Origin: Candidatus Microthrix subdominans
GTDB lineage: Bacteria > Actinomycetota > Acidimicrobiia > Acidimicrobiales > Microtrichaceae
Direction of reading: 5' to 3'
Assembly (NCBI GenBank): GCA_016719385.1
Contig: JADJZA010000009.1
Span: 124,001 to 188,000, forward strand
Length of the DNA stretch: 64,000 nucleotides
The notes below the pieces were generated by a model. That model was not told where the DNA came from and ran no database searches. It saw nothing but the letters and a program-made list of their open reading frames with translations. The position numbers and the translations under genes were made by a program. This document shows, in pieces, positions 54,211-63,000 of the stretch (its first letter is position 1; every line of letters starts with the position of its first letter).

Positions 54211-54843
54211 CTACTCGGGGAGGGCGGTATCGGCGCTCTGCCAGCAGTACCAGGCGACCAGGGAACGGTAGGGCCGAAACGGTTCGCCCAGCTTGGGCAT
54301 CTGATGGACCGACGGCGCCTCGGTGCGATGCGCCTTGCCCCAGCCGGCCCGCACGCCGACGTCGCCGCAGGGCCACACGTCGGGTCGTCGCAGCGCGCTG
54401 ATCAGAAACATCTGCGCCGACCATTCACCGATGCCTCGCACGCTGACCAGCCGTTCGGTGACCTCCTCGTCGCACATCGTCCCGAGCCGCCCCAGGCGAA
54501 GCCGCCCGTCGAGCACACGGGCCGACAGGTCCCGCAGCGCCGCCACCTTCGCCCGGGACAGCCCGGCGGCCCGCAGCTCGGCCTCGGGCACGGCCAGCAG
54601 GGCGGCTGGGTGGACCGGGGCACCGCCGGATGCCGCCTCGACTCGCCCCCAGATCGCTGCGGCGGCGGCGCCGGCCAGCTGCTGGTAGGCGATGCCCCGC
54701 GCCAGGGTTGGGAAGCGGTCGGCGACCGGGATCGGACGCCCCCACGGCGGCGCGCCGTGCCGATCGATCAAGGTGTCGAGCTGCGGGCTGACTCCCCGCA
54801 GCTCCCGAACCCCCTCGTAGACCCAGCGGGCAGCCCGTGCCAT
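54211..54843 (-). CDS. DNA-3-methyladenine glycosylase-like (HhH-GPD, AlkA-type)
   Basis: About 210 residues of an HhH-GPD base-excision glycosylase. Motifs are GIAYQQLAGAAAAAIWGRVE, GLSRAKVAALRDL, the helix-hairpin-helix VRGIGEWSAQMFL and the catalytic-Asp segment WPCGDVGVRAGWGKA. ATG at 54843 (MARAARWVYEGV) is preferred, because it leaves 79 bp to the divergent gene; an ATG at 54897 would add 18 residues but leave only 25 bp and no Shine-Dalgarno. It removes alkylated bases. A larger HhH-GPD relative is encoded 2.5 kb away on the other strand. Confidence 0.88.
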   Translation of the reverse strand: MARAARWVYEGVRELRGVSPQLDTLIDRHGAPPWGRPIPVADRFPTLARGIAYQQLAGAAAAAIWGRVEAASGGAPVHPAALLAVPEAELRAAGLSRAKVAALRDLSARVLDGRLRLGRLGTMCDEEVTERLVSVRGIGEWSAQMFLISALRRPDVWPCGDVGVRAGWGKAHRTEAPSVHQMPKLGEPFRPYRSLVAWYCWQSADTALPE

Positions 54844-54922
54844 CGACCGAGCCTGCCACGTATGCGGCCCGCCGAGCACTCTCCGAAGCCATTTCATATT
54901 CGGGCCCGGTACGGTCCCTGAC

Positions 54923-56644
54923 GTGGAACCTCATTTCCCGACCCTGTTCGATGCCATCGCCCGGGCCAGGCCCGATCGACCGGCGATGCGCACCCCGGAC
55001 CGCACGACGACGTGGGCCGACCTGGCCCGGCGTACCGATGCGTTCGGGGCGGCGCTGGTCGAGGCCGGCATCGTCGCTCCCCCGGTTGCGGCAGCGGCGC
55101 CAACCGAGCCGTGGCGGTGCCCCAACCCGCGGGTCGCCCTCTACATGCACAACCACCCCGCGTACCTGGAGGCGATGGTCGGCGCCTGGAAGGCCCGGGC
55201 GACGGGGATGAACGTCAACTACCGCTACCGGGCGACCGAGCTGGTCGATCTGCTCAACGACGCCGAACCCGAAGCGGTCGTCTATCACCAGGCGTTTACC
55301 CCCACCCTGTCGGAGGCCCTCCCCCGCTTGGCGCACCGCCCCCGGCTGATCCTGCGGGTGCCCGACGACTCCGGCCATCCCCTCCTGCCCGGGGCGCTCG
55401 ACTACGAGGAGGTGCTCGCCGGCGCCGGGGCGCTGCCCGACGAGGTGCGTGCGGCCTGGAGCCACGAGGACCGCTATGTGGTGTTCACCGGCGGCACGAC
55501 CGGCACGCCCAAGGGGGTGCTGTGGCGCCAGAGTGACTTCGCCGTGTCGGCGCTGGGGTTCCACCCGGGCGAACTCGCCGACGAGGTTGGTGCCGAGGCG
55601 TGGGCGGCGTCGTTGCCCGACGCTCCGCCCATCACCTTGCCGGCGCCGCCGTTCATGCACGGGGCCGCCCACTGGAATGCGCTGGCCGCCTGGTTGAAGG
55701 GTGGCACGGTCATCCTGCCCGAGCACCCCGAGCGCTTCGACCCGGATGCGGTGCTCGACGCGGTCGAGTGGGGCGAGGCAACCGCGTTGATCATCGTCGG
55801 CGATGCCTTCGCCCGGCCGCTGCTCGAGGCCGACCGCCGCCGTCACCGGCAACTCCCCAGCCTCCGCCACCTGCTGACCGGAGGTGCGATCCTCTCCCCG
55901 TCGGTCAAGTCGGAGCTGGCCGAACGCTGGCCCCACCTGAGCATCGTCGACGTGCTCGGCAGCTCGGAGTCCGGTCGCCAAGCGGTGCACCGTCACCGCG
56001 CCGGCCCCCCCGGGATGACGGTCGAGGCCGAGGCGCGGGCGTTTCGCCCCGGCGCCGGCACCGTGATCGTCAACGACGCGGCCGACGCGCTGATCGAACC
56101 CCCACCCGAGGGTCGACCGAGCTCGGAGGTCGGCTGGCTGGCCCGCAGCGGCCGGGTGCCGCTGGGTTACCTCGGCCACCCGGGACGCACCGCCGGCACC
56201 TTCCCCGTCCTCGGCGGCCGGCGCCTGGCGGTCACCGGCGATCGGGCCCGGTACCGGCGCTCCGGGGATCGGCTCAACATCGAGCTGCTCGGCCGGGAGT
56301 CGGCGTGCATCAACACCGGCGGCGAGAAGGTGTTCGCCGAGGAGGTCGAGGAACGACTGGCCCATCACCCGTCGGTGGTCGACCTGGTCGTCGCCCCCGC
56401 CGAGGATGCCCGCTTCGGCCAGGCGGTTGGAGCGGTGGCGGCGCTGCGCCCGGGCGCTCGGCTGAGCCTGGACGAGCTGCGGGAGTTCGGGCGGGCGCAC
56501 CTGGCGGACTACAAGCTGCCTCGCCGTCTGGTGCTCGTCGACCAGGTGGTGCGGTCGCCGAGCGGCAAGCCGGACTACCCGTGGGCTCGGGCACAGCTCG
56601 CCCCGGACCCCTCCGAGCCCCACGCTCCCAACGAATCGGTTTAG
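54923..56644 (+). CDS. Acyl-CoA synthetase (AMP-binding, fatty-acid-CoA ligase family)
   Basis: A 573-residue adenylate-forming enzyme. The P-loop-like motif FTGGTTGTPKG is near 188-198, followed by PPFMHGAAHWNALAAWLKGG, the adenine-binding GSSESGRQ region, the ribose-binding TGDRARY, the hinge GRESACINTGGEKVF and the lysine-containing end SPSGKPDY. It resembles actinobacterial long-chain or steroid-type acyl-CoA ligases (FadD group); the actual acid is unknown. GTG at 54923 opens MEPHFPTLFDAIARARP, a usual start for the group. The promoter lies in the short divergent gap. Confidence 0.9.
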   Translation: MEPHFPTLFDAIARARPDRPAMRTPDRTTTWADLARRTDAFGAALVEAGIVAPPVAAAAPTEPWRCPNPRVALYMHNHPAYLEAMVGAWKARATGMNVNYRYRATELVDLLNDAEPEAVVYHQAFTPTLSEALPRLAHRPRLILRVPDDSGHPLLPGALDYEEVLAGAGALPDEVRAAWSHEDRYVVFTGGTTGTPKGVLWRQSDFAVSALGFHPGELADEVGAEAWAASLPDAPPITLPAPPFMHGAAHWNALAAWLKGGTVILPEHPERFDPDAVLDAVEWGEATALIIVGDAFARPLLEADRRRHRQLPSLRHLLTGGAILSPSVKSELAERWPHLSIVDVLGSSESGRQAVHRHRAGPPGMTVEAEARAFRPGAGTVIVNDAADALIEPPPEGRPSSEVGWLARSGRVPLGYLGHPGRTAGTFPVLGGRRLAVTGDRARYRRSGDRLNIELLGRESACINTGGEKVFAEEVEERLAHHPSVVDLVVAPAEDARFGQAVGAVAALRPGARLSLDELREFGRAHLADYKLPRRLVLVDQVVRSPSGKPDYPWARAQLAPDPSEPHAPNESV

Positions 56645-56675
56645 CCACGACCGAGGCGGCGGTACGATTGGTCGG

Positions 56676-57380
56676 ATGAGGGGCGCCGCGAGAGAGGGCT
56701 ACGGGCAGGACGGGACGCCCGAGGCGCCGGCCGAGCCTGGATTGGCCGATGACGCCGGGGGGTCCTGCGAACCCGAGGTCACCGACGAACCCGAGTTGGC
56801 CCCCGAATCCGGATTGGCCGACGAAGCCGAGCAGTCCGACGATGCCGGGCGGTCCGGCGAGGGGTCGGCGGGCTCCGCCAACGACGACACGACGCCAGGT
56901 TCGACGCGGGCCCGTCGCTTTCGCCCCGGGGCGTCCAACCCGAGCGTCGCCATGTTTCGCCGACCCAAGCGCCCGCGTTTTCGGCGCTCCTCCGACGTGC
57001 TGATGGAGCCCAAGCAGCGTGGCCGACTGAGGGCGGCGGCGATCGCCGCCGAGTACGCCACCGGGCGCCGCGAGGACAGCGAGGAGGCGGCGAGTCGCAA
57101 CGTGCTCATCCGCCTCGGCCGCATCAGCCTGGGCACGCTGGTGATTCTCGCCGGCATCATCATGTTGATGGCCCCCGGGCCCGGGGCTCTGGCCATCGCC
57201 GCAGGGCTGGCCATCCTGTCCAAGGACGTCGCCTGGGCCGACCGGGCGCTGCACTACATCCGGGAGAAGGTTCCGGGGGTACCCGCCGACGGCTCGATCC
57301 CCCGCTCCACCTGGCTGGTCATGGGGCTGCTCACGGCGTCGGGCATTGCGGTCGGGATCTACCTCAAGACCGGTGTCTGA
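56676..57380 (+). CDS. PGPGW-family transmembrane protein
   Basis: A 234-residue protein. Residues 1-80 are acidic and Gly/Pro/Ser-rich with repeated DDAG/LADE units; a basic stretch (about 85-115: FRRPKRPRFRR) follows, then a membrane helix (about 145-165), the motif MAPGPGALAIAAGLAILSKD that defines the PGPGW membrane family, and a second helix (about 210-228). It is a small two-helix membrane protein of unknown function, common in actinobacteria. Its end overlaps the glycosylase gene by eight bases, so they are likely co-expressed. Confidence 0.82.
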   Translation: MRGAAREGYGQDGTPEAPAEPGLADDAGGSCEPEVTDEPELAPESGLADEAEQSDDAGRSGEGSAGSANDDTTPGSTRARRFRPGASNPSVAMFRRPKRPRFRRSSDVLMEPKQRGRLRAAAIAAEYATGRREDSEEAASRNVLIRLGRISLGTLVILAGIIMLMAPGPGALAIAAGLAILSKDVAWADRALHYIREKVPGVPADGSIPRSTWLVMGLLTASGIAVGIYLKTGV

Positions 57381-58332
57381 CCCCTCCGCCAACGCCACCG
57401 CCGCCGAGCGTGGCACCTGGGCGCTCGCCCGGCCACTCGACCTGCGCGCCACGCTCGGGCGGCTGCGGGGCGGCTCGACACCCACCCGCCGGCTGTGGCC
57501 CGATCGGGCCCGCTGGGCCGGCCGCTGGCCGTCGGGGGTGGCCACCCTCGCCCTGCGCGTCGCCGACGGGGCCCTCATCGCCGTCGCCGCCGGGCCCGGC
57601 GCTGCGGAGGCGATCGCCCTGGTCCCGACGCTGGTGGGGCTGGACGACGATCACCGGCCACTGGTCGATGCTCGACCGCCGGCACTGGCGCGTCTGGCCC
57701 GCCGCAGCGCCGGGTATCGCATGGGCGCCACCGGCGATCTGACCGGTGCCCTCCTCCCCGCCGTGCTCGGCCAACGGGTGACCGCCGGCGAGGCCCACGG
57801 CGCCTGGACCCGGATGTGCTGGGCCTACGGCGAGGCGGCACCCTCACACCCGCACCTCGACCGGCTGATCCCCGACCCCGACCGCCTGGTCGTGCCCCCG
57901 AAGCCGAGTGTGATCGCCACCCTGACCGCCCACGAGCTACACGGCTTCGGCGTCGAGCGCTCCCGTGGCGACCTGATGATCGGCCTGGCCCGACGGGCGT
58001 CGTCGCTCGATCAGCTCGTCACACGACACCCGGCCGCCGAGGTTCGCCGCAGGCTGTGCACCATTACCGGCCTGGGCCCCTGGACCGTCTCGATCGCCAC
58101 CCGCGTGGCGATGGGCGATCCCGATGCGGTGCTGCTCGGCGACCTTCACCTCCCCTCGACCGTGGCCTGGGCCCTGGCCGGGGAGCAGCGGGCCGACGAC
58201 CAGCGCATGCTCGAGCTGTTGGCGCCCTACGCCGGGCAACGGGCCCGGGTACAACAGCTGATCAAGCTGGCGGGCATCCGCGCCCCCCGCCGCCATCACC
58301 GCTATCGACCCCTCCCGATCGCCCGGATGTAG
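57373..58332 (+). CDS. AlkA-type DNA glycosylase (HhH-GPD), 319 residues
   Basis: A 319-residue protein with an AlkA-like layout: an N-terminal region (about 20-110) rich in Arg and Ala, LLPAVLGQRVTAGEAHGAW, GFGVERSRGDLMIGLARRAS, helix-hairpin-helix ITGLGPWTVSIATRV, and LLGDLHLPSTVAWALAGE, where D sits at the usual catalytic position. It may excise alkylated or deaminated bases. GTG at 57373 begins inside the preceding PGPGW gene, eight bases before its stop; the open frame continues upstream without family sequence. This is the second HhH-GPD gene within 3 kb. Confidence 0.85.
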   Translation: MSDPSANATAAERGTWALARPLDLRATLGRLRGGSTPTRRLWPDRARWAGRWPSGVATLALRVADGALIAVAAGPGAAEAIALVPTLVGLDDDHRPLVDARPPALARLARRSAGYRMGATGDLTGALLPAVLGQRVTAGEAHGAWTRMCWAYGEAAPSHPHLDRLIPDPDRLVVPPKPSVIATLTAHELHGFGVERSRGDLMIGLARRASSLDQLVTRHPAAEVRRRLCTITGLGPWTVSIATRVAMGDPDAVLLGDLHLPSTVAWALAGEQRADDQRMLELLAPYAGQRARVQQLIKLAGIRAPRRHHRYRPLPIARM

Positions 58333-58361
58333 CCCTTCGCCGCGGTGGAGTAGCCCACAGG

Positions 58362-58403
58362 ATCTCCACAGCGGGGCGGTCGTCTGCACCGTCATCTCCA
58401 CAG
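58362..58403. repeat. two ATCTCCACAG direct repeats
   Basis: The exact 10-mer ATCTCCACAG occurs at 58362-58371 and 58394-58403, 32 bp apart, roughly three helical turns, in the 137-bp gap before a small unknown gene. A related GCCCACAGG lies just before the first copy. They could be regulator sites for the gene at 58470. Confidence 0.35.
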
Positions 58404-58469
58404 AAATATCCCGAAAGACACAGCCTTGTCCTCTTCCTCCGCACAGGGTGACCGGCGTACGGTCGACAC

Positions 58470-58760
58470 ATGGCCACTTACGAGGTTCATTTGCGAGACG
58501 GATCCACCCACGAGGTCGACGGCGTCGACGCCTACCAGCCGGAACGCACGATGACGACGTTCTTTCGCTCCAACAATGCCCGCAAGGCGATCGACTGCTG
58601 GTCCGAGCGGGTGGCCAGCTTTCGCACCGACGAGCTGCTGGTCATCCGGGTGTCGCCCGAGTGCGCCGCCGGCGCCGATGGTGCGGTGCCCGACGGTGGC
58701 CGGCACGCCTCCGGGCCGTCGGTCGCCACCCGGCGCAACGTCAGCCTGGTGTCGGCCTAG
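58470..58760 (+). CDS. small conserved-looking protein of unknown function
   Basis: A 96-residue soluble protein beginning MATYEVHLRDGSTHEVDGVD; the middle has YQPERTMTTFFRSNNARK and TDELLVIRVSPEC, the end is Gly/Ser/Arg-rich. The strand-turn-strand start recalls small beta-barrel or SH3-like proteins, but I do not recognise the family. Codon use fits the neighbours. No clear Shine-Dalgarno precedes ATG 58470; it could be leaderless. It is not closely linked to a neighbour (137 bp before, 57 bp after). Confidence 0.6.
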   Translation: MATYEVHLRDGSTHEVDGVDAYQPERTMTTFFRSNNARKAIDCWSERVASFRTDELLVIRVSPECAAGADGAVPDGGRHASGPSVATRRNVSLVSA

Positions 58761-58817
58761 CACCCCGGCCACACGTCCTCGATCGGCGGGTGTCGCGGCG
58801 ACGGTAGGCTGCGCTCC

Positions 58818-59564
58818 GTGGAGGGGCAGCTGGCCGCACGGCGTCCGAGGATCCTGGTCATCGTTCCCGCCTTCAACGAGGAGGAGTCGATCGACGCCCT
58901 CCTGCAGCGGGTGGCTTCGCTGAGCGACTCCTCGGCGACCCTCGACGTGCTCGTCGTCGATGACGGCTCGATCGACGCCACCGCTGCGATCGCCAGGCGC
59001 GCCGGCGTGGCGGTGGCCCCGATGCCGGTGCACCTGGGCATCGGGGCGGCGCTGCGGACCGGGTTTCGCCATGCCCACGACGCCGGCTACGACGGCGCTG
59101 TGCAGCTCGATGCCGACGGCCAACACGACCCCGAGGAGATCGAACGGATCCTCGCCGGGCTGGCCGAGGGCGCCGACCTGGTGATCGGCACCCGGTTCGG
59201 CCACGACGACGACATCCGGGCGCCCAACTACCGGCCTTCGGCCTACCGGGCGCTGGCGATGCGCTGGCTGCGTCTGGGGGTGCGCCTGCATACCGGCGCC
59301 CACCACAGCGATCCCTCCAGCGGGTTTCGGGGTTTCTCCGCACCGTTGGTGGCGTCGTTCGCGGCCGACTACCCGCTCGACTACCTGGAATCGGTCGAGT
59401 CGCTCATCACCGCCCACCTGCTCGGCTTCAGCGTGGCCGAGGTGCCGATCACCGGCCGCACCCGGGTCTCGGGGGTTCCCTCGCACCGGGGCCACCGGCT
59501 GGGGTTCCACTACCTCCGCATGTGGACGGCGTTGATGTTGCTGCGCCGCCGGCGCGCCTCATGA
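58818..59564 (+). CDS. Family 2 glycosyltransferase (polyprenyl-phosphate sugar transferase-like)
   Basis: A 248-residue GT-A fold enzyme. The N-terminal VIVPAFNEEESIDALL and VLVVDDGSIDAT give the nucleotide-binding Asp pair (D48/D49), and LDADGQHDPEEIERIL holds the DxD-like metal site. HSDPSSGFRGFS and the basic end RGHRLGFHYLRMW are seen in dolichol/polyprenol-phosphate mannose or glucose synthases. There is no C-terminal membrane helix. With the DUF2304 protein and the AftD-like gene that follow it suggests envelope glycan synthesis. GTG at 58818. Confidence 0.88.
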   Translation: MEGQLAARRPRILVIVPAFNEEESIDALLQRVASLSDSSATLDVLVVDDGSIDATAAIARRAGVAVAPMPVHLGIGAALRTGFRHAHDAGYDGAVQLDADGQHDPEEIERILAGLAEGADLVIGTRFGHDDDIRAPNYRPSAYRALAMRWLRLGVRLHTGAHHSDPSSGFRGFSAPLVASFAADYPLDYLESVESLITAHLLGFSVAEVPITGRTRVSGVPSHRGHRLGFHYLRMWTALMLLRRRRAS

Positions 59565-59590
59565 GACCGACGAGCGGTGCGATACACGGG

Positions 59591-59618
59591 CTGACGCCGT
59601 GAGACGAACGGGCGTCAG
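59591..59618. other. inverted repeat between glycosyltransferase and DUF2304 genes
   Basis: CTGACGCC at 59591-59598 and GGCGTCAG at 59611-59618 are perfect eight-base inverted arms around 12 bases, in the 69-bp gap. It could be a transcription-attenuating hairpin or an operator; there is no T-tract. Confidence 0.35.
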
Positions 59619-59633
59619 GATCGGTGGGGCGAG

Positions 59634-60026
59634 ATGAACGACATGTGGCGCTGGCTGGCGCTGATCTGGGCGGTCGTGTCGGTGGGCACGGTCCTGTGGT
59701 TCGTCCGCCTCGGGCGCCTGCGGATCAAGTACGCCTTTCCGACGATGGCCCTCGGGCTGCTGGTCGGGGCCCTGGCGGCCGCTCCGGCGTTGGCCGAGCA
59801 GGCCGCCAGGCGCCTCCACTTGGAAACCCCCTTGGCGTTGGTGACGCTGCTGGTGCTCGCCTACTCCTCCGGCATGTCCCTGGTGGCGGTGCGCGAGCTC
59901 AGCCGGCTCGAGGCCCGCATCCGGTCGTTGGCCGAGGCGGTGGCGCTGCTCGACGCCCGCACCTACCGGGTGCAGGATCAGCGGCCCGCCGCCGACCCGC
60001 CATCCCCACCTGCACCGGAGGACTAG
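59634..60026 (+). CDS. DUF2304 membrane protein
   Basis: A 130-residue protein with three helices (about 7-24, 34-54, 66-86) followed by a coiled-coil-like segment (ELSRLEARIRSLAEAVALLDA) and a Pro-rich tail. This is the layout of DUF2304 proteins, which are found next to family 2 polyprenyl-phosphate glycosyltransferases and may act as membrane partners of them. GGGGCGAG lies just before ATG 59634; an ATG at 59643 is an alternative. It follows the glycosyltransferase by 69 bp. Confidence 0.85.
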   Translation: MNDMWRWLALIWAVVSVGTVLWFVRLGRLRIKYAFPTMALGLLVGALAAAPALAEQAARRLHLETPLALVTLLVLAYSSGMSLVAVRELSRLEARIRSLAEAVALLDARTYRVQDQRPAADPPSPPAPED

Positions 60027-60028
60027 GC

Positions 60029-60043
60029 CTCACGGCACGTGAG
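60029..60043. terminator. small hairpin after DUF2304
   Basis: CTCACG (60029-60034), loop GCA, CGTGAG (60038-60043), starting two bases after the stop codon. It is short and lacks a T-tract; at most a weak attenuator before the arabinofuranosyltransferase gene. Confidence 0.25.
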
Positions 60044-60093
60044 CGGTTGCCCGCGCAGATCATCCGGCGCCGCCCACTATCATCGCCCGGGTC

Positions 60094-63000
60094 ATGAGAC
60101 GGCTCCTCGGCAGGTTGGAGCAGTGGAGGCCCTGGCCTGTCGCTGCGCTGGCCCTCGTCTCCTATGTGCCGCTGCTGTTGACCCATCGCGGCCAGGTCGG
60201 CGCCGACACGAAGAGCTACCTGTACCTCAACCCGGGCAAGCTGCTCGCCGACGCCCCCTGGTTGTGGGAGACCGGCGTTGGGCTGGGCACGGTCACCCAC
60301 CAGAACATCGGGTACCTGTGGCCCGCCGGGCCGTTCTATTGGTTCTTCGACATGATCGGCGTCCCGGACTGGATCGCCCAACGGATCTGGTTGGGCACGA
60401 TCATCTTCGCGGCGGGCATGGGCGTGCGCTTCATGTTGCGCACCCTGCGCTGGGAGTTGCCCGGCGTCACCGTCGCCGCGCTCGCCTATGCCCTCAGCCC
60501 CTACCTGCTGCACTACGGGGCCCGCATCTCGATCATCTTGTTGCCCTTCGCCGGGCTGCCGTGGCTGATCGCCTTCACCGCTCGGGCACTGCGCCACGGC
60601 GGCTGGCGGGATCCGGCCGCCTTCGCGCTGATCACGATGACCGTCGGCGGCATCAACGCCACCTCGTTGCTGTTGGTGATGATCGGCCCGGGCATGTGGG
60701 TGCTGTACGCGCTGCTCGCCGAACGGGAGATCACCTGGGGCCGGGCGTTGGCGGTCGTGGCCCGCATCGGCGTGCTCACGCTGATCACCTCGCTGTGGTG
60801 GATGGCCGGCCTGATGCTGCAGGGCAAGTACGGCATTCCGATCCTCGACTACACCGAGACCTACAAGGTGGTCGCAGGGGCGTCGTCGGCCCCGGAGATC
60901 ATGCGGGGGCTCGGGTACTGGTTCTTCTACGGCAGCGACTCGCTGGGTCCGTGGATCTCCGGCGCGGTGACGATGGTGCAGAACCCGCTGGTGCTGGTGG
61001 TCAGCTTCCTGCTGCCCGCCCTGGTCGTGGTCTCGGGGTTCCTCACCCGGTTCCGTTACCGGGCGTACTTCGTGCTGATGGTCGTCGTCGGTGCGCTGAC
61101 CGCCATCGCCTCCCACCCCTTCGACTCCCCCACGCCCGCCGGTGCGCTGTTCAAGGCGGCGACGACGACCGATGCCGGCCTGGCGTTCCGGTCCACCCCG
61201 CGGGCCCTCCCCCTGCTCGCCCTCGGCGGGGCGGTGTTGCTCGCCGCCGGCATCTCGGCGGTGGCCACGCTGCGCCCCCGGCTGCGGGTGCCGCTGAGCC
61301 TGGTGATCGTGGCGCTGATCGGCATCAACCAGGCGCCGCTGTTCCTCGGACGGATGGTCGACGACAACCTGCAGCGCTCGGAAAACATCCCCGAGTACTG
61401 GAACGAGGTGGCCGCGGCTCTGGACGCCGGCGACCGGGACACCCGCGTGCTCGAGATGCCGGGTATCGACTTTGCCAGCTACACCTGGGGCAACACGGTC
61501 GACCCGGTCACCCCTGGCCTGATCGACCGCGACTACGCCGCTCGCGAGTTGATCCCCTACGGCTCGTTCGCCTCGGCCCAGCTGATGATGGCCCTCGACC
61601 TGCCCTACCAGGAGGGCACGGCCAACCCGGCGGCGTTGGGCCCGATGCTGCAGCTGATGTCGGTCGGCGACCTGGTCGCCCGCAACGACCTGCGCTTCGG
61701 TCGGTACCGCTCCCCCCGTCCCCGGACGTTCTGGGATCAGGTGACGTCGGCCCCCGGTCTGGGCGATCCGGTGGGCTTCGGCCCCGACGTGTCCGATCGC
61801 CCCGACCCGGTCGTGCCGCTGTTGGACGGGATCGAGTTGGGGACCGACCCGGCGTTGCCCGACCCGCCGTCGGTCGGCATCGTTCCGGTCGAGGATCCCC
61901 GCCCGATGGTGCGCACCGAATCGGCCGCTGCCCCCACCCTGTTGGACGGCGACGCCCACGGGCTGGTCACGGCGGCCGGCGCCGGGATGATCGACCCGGA
62001 CCGGCCGGTGCTGTACTCGGCCAGCTTCGCCGACGATCCGGACGCGCTGCGGGCGCTGGCCACCGAGCCGGGGGCCGAGCTGATCGTCACCGACTCCAAC
62101 CGCAAGCAGGGCCTGCGCTGGGGCTCGGTCCGGGAGAACCGCGGCTACACCGAGCGCGCCGACCGGGAGCCGATCATCACCGACGTCAGCGACAACCGCC
62201 TCGACGTGTTCCCCGAGGCCGACCGCGATTCAAACGGCGAAACCGACACCGACACCCAGACCGTCGTGGAGACCCGCGGCGGTGCCACCGTGGACGCGAC
62301 CACCTACGGCAACGGGGTCAGCTACACGCCCGGGGACCAACCGTTCTTCGCCGTGGACGGTTCGCTGAACACCGCATGGCGCACCGGGGCCTTCGGCGAG
62401 CTCAAACAGGATGCGCTCGAGCTCACCTGGGACTCGCCGGTCACTACTGACACCGTGACCTTGGTACAGAGCCAGCGCAGGGGCAACAGGCACATGACCC
62501 AGGTCGAGTTCAGCTTCGATTCCGGCGACGGAGTCTTCGCCGATCCGATCGAGGTCGACCTTGGGGAGGAATCGCTGAGCCCGGAGGGGCAGGTGGTCGA
62601 CTTCCCGGAGCGGACGTTCTCCCGGATGCGGGTCGAGATCCTCGACACCAACGTGGGTGAGCTGGCCGACTACGGCAAGGTGTCCGAGGTGGGCATCGCC
62701 GAGCTGATGGTGGCCGATACCACCCTCGAGCAGGTGGTGCGCCCGCCGACCGACCTGCTCGACACGTTGGGCGGCGACAGCCTGTCCAACCCGCTGGCGA
62801 TCGTGTTGCGCCGTGCGGCGGCCAACCCCGAGGAGGGCGTGCTCGACGACGAGGAGCCATCGATCGTGCGCACCCTGTCGGTGCCCGCTGAGCGCAGCTT
62901 TGCCCTCGGAGGGCTGGCCCGGCTGTCCCTCGGCCAGCCCGACGAGAGCATCGACGCCATCCTCGGCGTGCCCGGCGCCGACGAGGGAGGCGTCACCGCC

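Noticed and set aside
58333..58469. Replication origin (DnaA boxes)
   Set aside because: Only two TCCACAG sites, poor match to the TTGTCCACA consensus, no AT-rich region, and no dnaA, dnaN or gyr genes near.
60039..62450. Long plus-strand open frame overlapping the arabinofuranosyltransferase
   Set aside because: It is rich in Arg, Gly and Pro with no helices; the frame starting at 60094 gives a coherent membrane glycosyltransferase through the right edge.
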